In this document: piece after piece, positions 48,431 to 57,700 of the stretch
Numbering within the stretch: position 1 is the first letter of the stretch
Layout of the letters: each line of letters opens with the position of its first letter
NCBI GenBank assembly: GCA_029204225.1
Contig: CM055094.1
Span: 30,377,427-30,441,426 of the forward strand
DNA from: Diphasiastrum complanatum
Lineage: Eukaryota; Streptophyta; Lycopodiopsida; Lycopodiales; Lycopodiaceae
Reading direction: 5' to 3'
DNA length: 64,000 nt
Notes under the pieces: model-generated
The model's database searches: none
Seen by the model: only the letters and a program-made list of their open reading frames with translations
Told to the model about the DNA's origin: nothing
Position numbers and translations under genes: made by a program

Positions 48431-49310
48431 GGTCCAGGAATACAGTCCATTGGTTCGTGAAGCGGTTACGTACCCAAGGGACCGAGCCTGGCTCGATTCG
48501 GGTCGTCTGGTCAAAATGGCCGTTCGACGGGTTAGAAACGCAATTAGGTCAGTCGAAATGGACTAGTTTTGCAACTCTCCGTCCGACGGTCCCGTTTCTC
48601 CAAACGGGATCTGTTTCAGGTGTCGTCCGTTTCGGCTAGCGGACAACCTCGATAGGAACCTGTCGGAAGAGACAAGACGAGGAAAGGATCGACGAAGAAC
48701 CCAGAACGTCCGTCCGAAGTTCGACGTTGAACAGGACTTCAAGGACACTTCGCGAGGGACGGGACTTGAAAACATTTGGAATCGACAAAATGGCCCAGGA
48801 ATACAGTCCACGGATTCGTGATCCCGATACGAACTCAAACGACCGAGCTTGGCTCGATTTGGGTGTCGTTCGGTGAAGATGGCCCTTCGACGGGACATAA
48901 ACGCAATTAGGTCAAGCGAAATGGACTAGTTTTGCAGCTTTCCGTCCGACGGTCCTGTTTCTCCAAACGGTATCCGTTTCAGGTGTCGTCCGTTTCGGCC
49001 AGCGGACAACCTCGACAGGAACCTGTGGGAGCAGACAGGACGAGGACCGGACGGACGGCATGCCCAATACGTCCTTCCGAAGTTCGTCGTCAAACAGGGC
49101 TTCGGGGACACTTTGCCGGGATGGGACCTGAAAACATTCTGAATTGACAAAATGGTCCAGGAATACAATCCAACGATTCGTGATCTCAAGGGACCGAGCC
49201 TGGCTCGATTCGGGTGTCCTCCGGTCAAAATGGCCGTTCGACGGGACAAAAACGCAATCAGGTCACGTGAAATGGACTAGTTTTGCAGCTCTCTGTCCAA
49301 CGGCCCAGTT
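48431..49310 (+). repeat. Tandem array of about 361-bp GC-rich units
   Basis: Units start with GG(T/C)CCAGGAATACA at 48431, 48792 and 49154, spaced 361 and 362 bases. The third is cut at about 49310. Shared blocks are GGGACCGAGCCTGGCTCGAT, GACGGGA, AAATGGACTAGTTTTGCA, TCTCCGTCCGACGGTCC, GTTTCAGGTGTCGTCCGTTT and CGTCCGTCCGAAGTTCG. Units differ by scattered substitutions. A further copy lies at 51229-51548 in the same orientation. Minus-strand frames across the units are Arg/Ser-rich and end in GDGELQN-like peptides, but no coding role is shown. Confidence 0.93.
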
Positions 49311-49644
49311 TCTCGTAAGCCGTAGAAGTTCATCCGGGGGGAAACCGATCACATCATACAAGACACAGTACTGTGTAGAACCGTGAGGACAGAGGTAGCT
49401 ATACCTCTTGCAGGATGGTCGGTCATGTGGTCCCCTGTAGTGAATGGCATAGTTCTGCTGACCATTCACTCTTCCGGGGTGTCCATTAACTTCTGGAGTT
49501 CAAAATTGTGAACAACAGTTTTTCCACAATTTTTTTCATCAAGCCATGGAATTGAGGACGCACACCACAGAAGCCCATCAAAACGCGCAAAAGTGTGGAC
49601 CTATCGTATGCTTCAGGGCCAACGGCTAGCAAACAAACGGCGAA

Positions 49645-49796
49645 AAGAAGGACATCAAATACACTGTTGAGCAAGACTCTTCTGATGATGAAGAGTACAA
49701 GCCTTCAGTTAGCCAGGAAGAAAGTTCGATCTCTTCCATAACTGGCGAGTGCGACAGACGTACTGAAGCTGTTTGGTTACCGACGGGGATGGTGTA
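49645..49796 (+). pseudogene. Exon-like acidic frame in left palindrome arm
   Basis: Reads EKKDIKYTVEQDSSDDEEYK, PSVSQEESSISSI and ends with GMV followed by GTGTAAATG, a possible splice donor. The mirror copy on the minus strand of the right arm (50686-50492) reads DTKDTVEQDSDDDEEYKPSV, RQTESSSFSISL and likewise ends at GGTGTGAGTG. Conservation of frame, of the acidic core and of the donor in both arms suggests a captured host exon before the inversion. Family unknown. Confidence 0.4.
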
Positions 49797-50491
49797 AATG
49801 AAAGTCAATTAGAGCAGGTTTTGCAATCAATACAAAGTTTGAAAGGCAGTTGTGTTGGCTTTATACTGTTTTATGATTTAGGCTTTGGCTTCACTGCCCG
49901 TTTCTTGAACTCAGAAACCCAACGAAGCAGTATATATCAGGCAATGTTCACTACCCTTTCATTGGGATATTTGGCCAGGAAGCCTTGCAAGAAAGCAAAG
50001 GCCAAAAAGGTCCTTCTAGGGCATGCAGACGAAAGGAGTGGTTGTGTCGCCCTTAGGTACTCCCGAATTTTACCACGCCATTAATTGCTTTGTTTTCGAC
50101 TCCACGTCAAACTTTTTTTGGTGAGCCTTTAGAGACAGCACCCACTGGCTTTTGATCAGTGAATCAAAAACCACTGGGTGCTGTCTCTGTCGGCTCACCA
50201 AAAAACGTTTCACGTGGAGTCGAAAACAGAGCAATTGGTGATGTGGCAAGATTCGGGAACACGTACTGGCGTCAGAACCACTTCGACCATCTCTATGCAC
50301 TGGAAAGACATTTTTGACCTTTGCTTTCTTGCAAAGCTTCCTGGCCAAACATCCAGATGAAAGGGTATTGATCATTGTTTGATCTATGCTACTTCCTTGG
50401 GTGTCTGAGTTCAGGAAATGGCTATTGAAGCCCATAAAATTTCCTTTCAAACTGTATTCTTATTGCAAAACATGCTTTAAGTGACTTTCAC

Positions 50492-50686
50492 TCACACCGT
50501 CCTTGTCAGATACCAAGCAACTTCAATACTTCTGGCACACTTCAGACTTATGGAAAAGCTGGAACTTTCTGTCTGGCGCACTGAAGGCTTGTACTCCTCA
50601 TCATCATCAGAATCTTGCTCAACAGTATCTTTGGTATCCTCCTTATGATCGTTTGTTCCCCAAACTCTAAACCCCAAACCAAACAA
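50492..50686 (-). pseudogene. Exon-like acidic frame in right palindrome arm
   Basis: Mirror copy of 49645-49796. See that entry for the shared core VEQDS.DDEEYKPSV. Here the frame stays open from GFRVWGTNDHKED to the stop at 50492. Differences between arms fall in short indels and substitutions, and the acidic cluster is unchanged. Confidence 0.4.
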
Positions 50687-50887
50687 AAGGCCAACATTTT
50701 AGCGCGTTTTGAGATGTTTGTGTAGTGTGCGTCCCCGATTCCGTAGCGTGATGAAAACAACTGCAACAAAACTGCTGCTAATAGTGGTGAATGGTCGTCA
50801 GAACCGTGCCATTCACTACAGGGAGTGAATGATCACCAGAAGAGTGGATGGTTATCATAACTGTGCCATTCACTATAGGGAACCAGA

Positions 50888-51017
50888 AGACCTACTGGCT
50901 GGCCCGACGACGAGGGACCCTTCCCCGGACCATGGCCAGTTGTTCTGCGGTGAAGTTAATTCCAATCAGCTGCGTTTCCTCGCCCTCGCCAGCTGGGGCA
51001 GGAGGGAGCAGGTCCGA
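50888..51017 (-). pseudogene. Fragment with the IGxNFTxxQLxMVRxRxxRRRAxQ motif
   Basis: The minus strand reads SDLLPPAPAGEGEETQ, then LIGINFTAEQLAMVRGRVPR and RRASQ, then a stop at 50895-50897. The frame at 53304-53711 has the same order: PEPPAPAVD..., then QIGMNFTRRQLIMVRERAAR and RRANQ. DNA identity is modest while the peptide core is kept, so both descend from a coding gene. This copy abuts the right tip of the palindrome and is only a fragment. Confidence 0.6.
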
Positions 51018-51228
51018 GGACCGTGAGGGCACGTAGCTGCAGCTCCGGTTGTTGCCCCATTATCTCTTGCTGGCTCTCGTGAAATTCTGCTTCTTGCTTT
51101 CGTTTGTTGTGTCGGCGGACATCTACCAGGACATGCTCCGATTAGTTGCCCACGTGACGTTGTACCACCCCAAACCCTAAATCTATCTCATCACATAGGC
51201 CATGGTACTGTGTAGAATGCATCAATGG
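51018..51228. other. Short spacer, nothing recognised
   Basis: Contains ACCCTAAATC but no gene or repeat. Confidence 0.3.
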
Positions 51229-51548
51229 TCCGGAAACACAGGTTCGTGATCCTGATACGAACCCAAGGGATCGAGCCTGGCTCGATTCGGGTATCGTTCG
51301 GTCAAAATGGCCCTTTGACTGGAGAGAAGCACAAGTAGGTCAAGCGAAATGGACTAGTTTTGCAACTCTCCGTCCGACGGCCCCGTTTCGGGTGCCGTCT
51401 GTTTCGGCCAGTGGACAACCTCGATATGAACCTGTGGGAACAAACAGGACGAGGAAACGACCGACGGTCGGCCCGCAACGTCCGTCCGAAGTTCGACGTT
51501 AAACAGGGCTTCAGGGACACTTTGTTCGGTCGGAACCTGAAAACTGGG
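51229..51548 (+). repeat. Dispersed copy of the 361-bp unit
   Basis: Same block order as the array at 48431: GGGATCGAGCCTGGCTCGAT, GGTCAAAATGGCC, AAATGGACTAGTTTTGCAAC, TCTCCGTCCGACGG, CGTCCGTCCGAAGTTCGACG and AACAGGGCTTC. It has a small deletion around the GTTTCTCCAAACGG block. It lies on the far side of the palindrome in the same orientation. Confidence 0.92.
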
Positions 51549-51609
51549 AGATGTTTTGGAGCCCCCATGCTGGTACGCAAAATTTCGACAGCGTATTGTA
51601 GCGTGTTGA

Positions 51610-51945
51610 AGTAGTGCCATAAGTAATTAGTAAGCTGTTGAAGTTCATCCGGGGAGAAACCGATCTCATCAACCGAGTCACAGTAGTGTATAGGTCTTGT
51701 GGTTTTCTGTAGTGAATGACACAGTTTTGCATAAGTAGTTAGTAAGCTGTTGAAGTTCATCTGGGGGGAAACCGATCTCATCATATAAGTCTACATAGTA
51801 GTGTGTCGGTCTTGTGGTTTCCTGTCTTGAGAGCTTGTCACTCTTCTGGTGAGCCCGAATTTCCCCCAAAGACTTCTGGTCCTGAGAGCTTGTCACTCTT
51901 CTGGTGAGCGTTCACCTCTCCCCAATCCTCTGGTGAGCATTCACT
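51610..51945 (+). repeat. Tandem about 108-bp and about 55-bp duplications
   Basis: The block TTAGTAAGCTGTTGAAGTTC, ATC(C/T)GGGG, GAAACCGATCTCATCA and GGTCTTGTGGTTT occurs twice, at about 51622 and 51730. A related copy (GTAGAAGTTCATCCGGGGGG, AAACCGATCACATCAT) lies at 49320-49360. Next to it GAGAGCTTGTCACTCTTCTG plus GTGAG occurs twice, at about 51828 and 51885. Confidence 0.85.
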
Positions 51946-52127
51946 TCTTTGAGACAGTCACTGATGCACCCGGAACCCTAAACCAGTAATATGTTTGCCA
52001 TACAAACCATCATCTTCACTCGAAACCACTCTCAGATCTTTCTTTGCCGCTTTTTTGGAGCTTAGTTCCCAATGAAGGTTCGTAATAATTTATGAACTGC
52101 TCATTAGTCATGGTTGTTTAGTAATAT

Positions 52128-52431
52128 CTCAGTTATGAGAGGCATGGCCCAGTGGTTAGGTCTGTTGCAAATTTTTTTGGTACCGTTTAATAGGAGGGGG
52201 CAGGTGGGTGCCAGACACCCTCTGATAATTAATTCCGGGGGAAAAACAGGGGCCATAAATTGCTTTTATTTTGCTTTTGGGATGGGGGACAGCGTGGGCA
52301 GGTGGTGCCTGTATTTTTTTTTTTTGAAATTTTTTTTTTTTTGAAAAAATCGGACGCGTCCGGACGCGGACGCACCCCTGGCGCGTTCGCGCGTCCGGAC
52401 GCGCGTCTGCGTCTGCCATCCGCTTCCTTAG
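52128..52431. repeat. Possible SINE head and CpG-rich iteron cluster
   Basis: ATGGCCCAGTGGTTAGG at 52144-52160 matches an RNA polymerase III A-box (TRGYNNARNGG), as in tRNA-derived SINEs, but no B-box was found. At 52350-52420 GGACGCG or its complement is repeated many times (CGGACGCGTCCGGACGCGGA), a dense inverted-iteron cluster next to T-runs and an (AT)n tract. It may be the terminus of another DNA element. Confidence 0.3.
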
Positions 52432-52434
52432 ATA

Positions 52435-52466
<32 letters not shown>

Positions 52467-52821
52467 CATCATAGGTCCCGCGGTACTGGGTACCGCGGAT
52501 CTCGGTACCGCGGGACCATACTGGTACCGCGGTACCACAATATAATAATATATTTATTATTTAATATTTTTAAATTTTTTTTTTTACCTAAACCTACCCG
52601 CCCCCCTCACATTTCCTCTGAAATTTTTTTGCGCCCTCTCCACCCTACCATCGCTGCTGGTTTTTCTTGCTTGCCTTTGATTCCTTGCGTCGCCCATCGC
52701 CCACGCAACGCCCTGCCTTGCATCTGATTTCCTTTGCCCTGCATTTGCCCATTTTCAGCGTCTCTCCAACAGTGAACCCTGCTGTTTTTTTTCCAGCAAT
52801 CCATCCCTCATTTCATCTGCA

Positions 52822-52950
52822 ATGGTGCAATCCGACCTTTCCGTTCTGTGGGACGAGGTAGACATTGTCAGGCGGGTTGCCGACAAGGCCAACAAGACCG
52901 GTCAGAAGATCGTGCGCTGCCGATACTGTCTCTATGTTGAAGAATTCTAT
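52822..52950 (+). pseudogene. hAT transposase first exon with half BED finger
   Basis: ATG at 52822 opens a 43-codon frame (MVQSDLSVLWDEVDIVRRVA, then KTGQKIVRCRYC) ending at the donor TAT|GTGCGT at 52951. The spacing W..V, then C-x2-C, is that of a BED zinc finger N-terminal half, used for DNA binding by hAT transposases. The remaining exons are not found inside the element. The transposase 3' exons at 46.4-47.8 kb are upstream and cannot be spliced to it. Confidence 0.55.
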
Positions 52951-53303
52951 GTGCGTGTCTGAATCCTATTTTCATTTAATTTCGTTTGAAGTGAATGCTA
53001 GCTTCACATATATGCACCTACATCATGAGCACAACAATCACCCCTACACCCCAAACGACATTTCATAAACACATGTAATACATCTGCATTTAAAAAAATT
53101 ACAGACATTGCATCTTACATGACCAGGCTCGCGTTGCACAAAAAACAACTATGTATATATTCAACCGTTGTATCAGGATAACATCACATATACTGTCATT
53201 TTTTTAAGCAGCCATCTAGTTATTTGCTGCACCATAAACTGCCGAAAACTACATAGCAACAGTCCGCCACATACGGGTGGACCTCATCTATTCTAAACAT
53301 CCC

Positions 53304-53711
53304 TCACTGATCCTCCACCGACTCCTCGCCCTCGTCTGGTGCATTGTTTTGTCGCTCTTGCTCTGCCTCTCGGTTAGCCCGAGCTGCCTCCTGGTTAGCC
53401 CGACGTCTGGCCGCCCTTTCCCTGACCATGATGAGCTGCCGTCGTGTGAAATTCATTCCGATCTGCTCATCCAGATCCAGCTCGACAGCGGGGACAGGAT
53501 CCACAGCGGGGGCGGGTGGCTCCGGTTCCGGATTTCTCTGTCGAGTCTGTCGCAGCATCTCTCGGATATCTGCCTCTTGCTTCTGATGCCTCTCGTTGTG
53601 CCTTTGGATATCTTCCTCAAGCTTTCTCCTGGCTTCGCCCTCGGGCTTCGGTGGTATGCGCTCAGCCATCTCGATCGACCTTCTCCTCACAGCACCCTGA
53701 TCCTTGAACAC
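53304..53711 (-). CDS. Small charged protein with IGxNFTxxQLxMVR motif
   Basis: A 135-residue frame on the minus strand, starting MFKDQGAVRRRSIEMAERIP. It has a helical charged N-half (EARRKLEEDIQRHNERHQKQ), a Pro-rich hinge (PEPEPPAPAVD), an acidic step, then the core QIGMNFTRRQLIMVRERAAR with RRANQ. It ends with a long Ala/Arg/Glu helix (EAARANREAEQERQ) and an acidic tail. The core recurs at 50888-51017. It lies inside the hAT-type element on the strand opposite to the BED exon. I do not recognise the family. It may be a passenger gene or a second element gene. Confidence 0.5.
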   Translation of the reverse strand: MFKDQGAVRRRSIEMAERIPPKPEGEARRKLEEDIQRHNERHQKQEADIREMLRQTRQRNPEPEPPAPAVDPVPAVELDLDEQIGMNFTRRQLIMVRERAARRRANQEAARANREAEQERQNNAPDEGEESVEDQ

Positions 53712-53891
53712 CCTCTCACAGCACCCTGGCTCTCAAACAGCCTCTCACAGCCTGTCACCGGCTCTCGCTTGCTCTCTCACTGTCTATCACTAGCCCTCTC
53801 ACAGCCTCTGAAAATGCCGACCACAATGGCATTGTGAGTGCCTATTTGTCCCCACAGCCTGATCGGCCATGTGGATCCCCATCATCCCTCC

Positions 53892-54061
53892 ATGTGCCTC
53901 TGTACCTGCCCCCATGTGATGCTCCCCCCTGTGTTGGTTTCCCATTGGGCCCATGGTCTGCTCACCCACAATGCCCATGTGCCTCTGTACTTGCCCCCAT
54001 GTGATGCTACCCCCCTGTGTTGGTCTCCCATTGGCCCCTCGGTCTGCTCACTCGCAGTGCC
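53892..54061 (+). repeat. 85-bp tandem duplication inside the hAT-type element
   Basis: The unit ATGTGCCTCTGTAC, TGCCCCCATGTGATGCT, CCCCCTGTGTTGGT and GGTCTGCTCAC is present twice in a row (about 53892-53976 and 53977-54061), then a third partial start ATGTGCCACTG. Confidence 0.9.
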
Positions 54062-54320
54062 CATGTGCCACTGCAACAGTCCCCTGCATCATGTACTGTA
54101 CCCTCTTTTTTTACACCCAGAACCCCCTTTTTTTACTTTTTTTTGTCCTCTTTTGGTAGTTAATATGCAAAAAAAAAATTACTAAAAATATATTAGAAAA
54201 TAAAAAAAAAATTAAAAATGGTACCGCCTTGGTACAGCGGATCCCAGGGCGGTACCGTACCGGCGGTACCACTGATATGGTACCGGCGGTACCATACCAG
54301 CGGTACCAGAGGGTACTATG

Positions 54321-54728
<408 letters not shown>

Positions 54729-54754
54729 TAAGTTTTGTGATTTTCTTTGTGCAG

Positions 54755-57700
54755 TTGGTCCTCTCATGTTTGATTGTGATGGCAATCCTCACCATGTTAT
54801 GTCATGTGGATATGTTTCACAACTCTCAAGCACTCAAATGAATGACCCATTGAAGGTACTTTTTCATTAGCTTTCATCAATATTCACCTTTTAATTTCCA
54901 TTGTAAGAAATAGTTGTGATCGAGCTTTTTTCTTCTCTTTGAGGTTAGGATATCAAATTATGTCCGAACATATTTTTCCTCATCAAAGTGTCAACTATAT
55001 TTATATCAAAGTTCTAGGTGCCGTGGGTTTTTTAAGGCATTTTTTAAGCGAAAAAACCCAAAAAAAAAAAAAACCAGGTACGGCACCTGGACCCCACGGC
55101 ACATGTGCCGCGGGGTACTTTGATTTATATGCACATAATTTTAGCTGTGGTGAACTCGTGCTAGCTCTTGATACATTTGGAGTCTTTCACTTTTTCTTTC
55201 AACATCTAAGCAAACTTAACTAAGCAAATAACATTCTTAGCTTATAGTATTTTTTGTAGGAGCCGGCACAAATTGATCCTTAATTGGGGGTTTTCTAAGA
55301 AAGCTTTTACTAAAGTTATCTTTCGACTTCTCTCTCTCTTTCCCAAGTTGTAAGCCACATGGGCATTGGTCGTTGACGGCCATGTTAAGAAGTAACAATA
55401 TAACCAAGACATTATTTTTCTTATCCAGATAAATAACATTCCTGAAAAATACATTTTTCCTTACTTTTTTATAAGAAATACGGACTGCAATTCATCATCG
55501 GCTTTGGTTTTCACTGCTATCCTTCATCATGGCTGACTCTGCCCTAGACTTCCAGACAACTGACGGAAACTCAGCAGAATGTTTTTTTTGAAAATGTATA
55601 AAAGCTGATGCGCATGTATCCTTATTCATATATCGACACCTATGCTTGGAGATAATGTCAAAAATGAAGATTTTTTAGCAGATAATTTATGCTATGCGTG
55701 ATGGGTTTGAAGGAATCGATCATTTAAGACTATGGGTGGACTCCACAAAGTTACAGCTGACACATCTTCTATGTTATTTTTGGGTTCTATTTTGGACTTA
55801 ACATCAACATAATGCTCTCAAATACTTTTAATCAATGCAATATATTGCTTGAGTCAACCTATAAACTTACTCATTTTTAGTACTTTCCAAATTTGTATAA
55901 GGGATGCCAGAATAGATGCCGTTGATGTATGGACACAGCTACTGCCTTTGCAAATTCTATACTACATTGCTATTTGTCCCAGATGGACAATTTTTATTTG
56001 CGATCTCTAGTTGGCTTTCATCTTTTATGTGAGAGTGTTTGCTCTCTGTCCCTGGTCCACAGTCTTTGTTAAGTTATGAACTCCTTAATTTTCTATATTG
56101 TTGAGCGAGTTGATCAAGTTAAAATTCTTGCATTGTGCAGCAAGTAAGCTACCTCTCCGAGTTACCTTCAAGGCATTACTTTCCTCGTCCAGTTGTCGAT
56201 GAGCTTTTACAAGAAGATGCTGCCTTGAAGCTTGCTATGTCTGCTAATAACAATCAATATTTTGGCAATCGACTTCAAGGCAGAAAGGTTAGGTTTCTAT
56301 CCAGCCTGAAAGAGCAATTGCATTCTCCAGTCTGGATGTGGTGATACACCAAGGTATATTTCCATTCAAAATACTCTCTTTTTCATGTCTAGCTATGAAT
56401 ACTACATGGGGGAAAATTGCTTTCTTTTGTATAGCAGTGCAGAGATGGGAAGATGCAACTCTTCTTCCCCACGGGTGAGAATGGAGATAGGGTCGCCAGT
56501 GCTATTTGCCTTCGTGACAAGAATCAAAGGTTATGTTACATGGGGCCATGGACTCAAAACAAGTATCATGAAAAATGCAAATCTGCCCAAGTGAATTTCT
56601 GCTGCTCATCCCCTTTGTCACAACCTATTGTTCAGGTAAATTGTTTCAAGAAACAAAGTCTCTCTGTTCATTCCTTTTATATACATGCCTTTTCTATGGA
56701 TTAAGCTGTGATTTATTATCATATTGACAGCTCTCTGCTGCTGAAAGTGATACCTTGCAAGGGGATGTGGATGTGCTTTTGGCGACACGCACGTCTTATC
56801 AGCTTCATGTTTTTAATGTCAAAACAAAGGTGTGTAAGAGTTGCCAATTTCTAGCTACTATAAGAGACCTAGAGGGGCTGAGTCTCACAACGCCACCTAT
56901 TGTAAAGTATGTTATGGAATGCTAAATCAGGGACTTGCAGAATCATGATGTATCACCTATTATACTATTTCGTGTGGTTCATCTCATGCAACTGGATTGA
57001 GATGTGCAGTGACTTAATGTTTTCATTAAGAATATAAGTGATTGCTGTGCTTAAATATCAGTCATCTTTTTTGTATGCAATTTCATGTTCATGTGTTCTT
57101 TTCTAACATCACTGGCATCTGTGCTCCAAAATTATCCACATGTGAGGGCTTGCTGGTGAGCTCATCATGCTGCAACTTGCAGGTTTGACCTGCTGAAGAA
57201 AAGATGCAGCTATACCAGAAGCAAAAGTAGATGTTATTACTAGTGCCAAAATAGTTAGCCTTGAATAACTGATAATTGCGACCTGATTTTTTGAAATTAT
57301 TAGTTGGGTCTAGAAGTAGCTGCCTGTCTCATACTGAAGGTAGGACCATAGAAGAGCACACCCAGGTAAGTGTACGAAGAGACCACCTCGCATTCCGCAT
57401 CATACCACGGTGGATGGAAAGGTTGGGATGATCGTGGATGGACTGGTTTGTGTTTATGAGGGGAAAGCGAAGGTAGCAGCAGTGTGGAGACAGGTGGTGA
57501 GGAAGGCGGCTTGTGAATCCAGCGGTTCACTGTGTGGAAAAGAGTGAAGTAAGGAGGTGAGGGATTCTTGGTAGAGTGGGATGAAGAGGGGGTGGAAGGT
57601 GTATTTGGGTGCACGGGGAAGGATGGACTGGTGTAGAGGTTGTAATGGTGGAAGGTGGGATAAGAACGAATGATCAAAGAGGTTGGTAGGGGAGATATGG

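Larger units (their letters stand above)
49425..50885. repeat. 1.45-kb palindrome with six-base loop
   Basis: The left arm (about 49425-50156) and right arm (50163-50885) are inverted copies around the loop CAGTGA (50157-50162). The centre pairs CCCACTGGCTTTTGAT with its imperfect complement. Outward pairing blocks include GACAGCACCCA, TTTTCGACTCCACGT, GAGTACAAGCCTTCAGT, GACGCACAC and, at the tips, CCATTCACTACAGGG. Arms are diverged by roughly a fifth to a quarter, so the structure is old. Both arms keep an exon-like frame. Confidence 0.88.
52470..54320 (+). mobile_element. Non-autonomous hAT-type DNA transposon, 1851 bp
   Basis: Ends are imperfect terminal inverted repeats, CATAGGTCCC on the left and CATAGTACCC on the complement of the right, each followed by several GGTACCG(C/G)CGG iterons. 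Both ends are flanked by the same 8 bases, ATATACAT (52462-52469 and 54321-54328), the target duplication length of hAT elements. The insertion is in an (AT)n tract, so the identity alone is weaker evidence than usual. Inside are a BED-finger first exon on the plus strand and a different frame on the minus strand. The catalytic and dimerisation regions of the transposase are absent. Confidence 0.82.

Noticed and set aside
51990-52078. Possible first exon of the TAF1C-like gene before a donor AAG|GTTCGT
   Set aside because: No frame combines a start codon with family-like residues and the required phase. The resemblance was too weak.
53277-53837. 186-residue plus-strand frame
   Set aside because: It is the shadow of the minus-strand charged frame 53304-53711, whose core motif is conserved at a second locus.
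55529-55591. ATG-led [17 protein letters not shown] as a possible separate gene start
   Set aside because: Only 20 codons before a stop, and it lies in the intron between in-phase TAF1C-like exons. No splice donor in frame was convincing.
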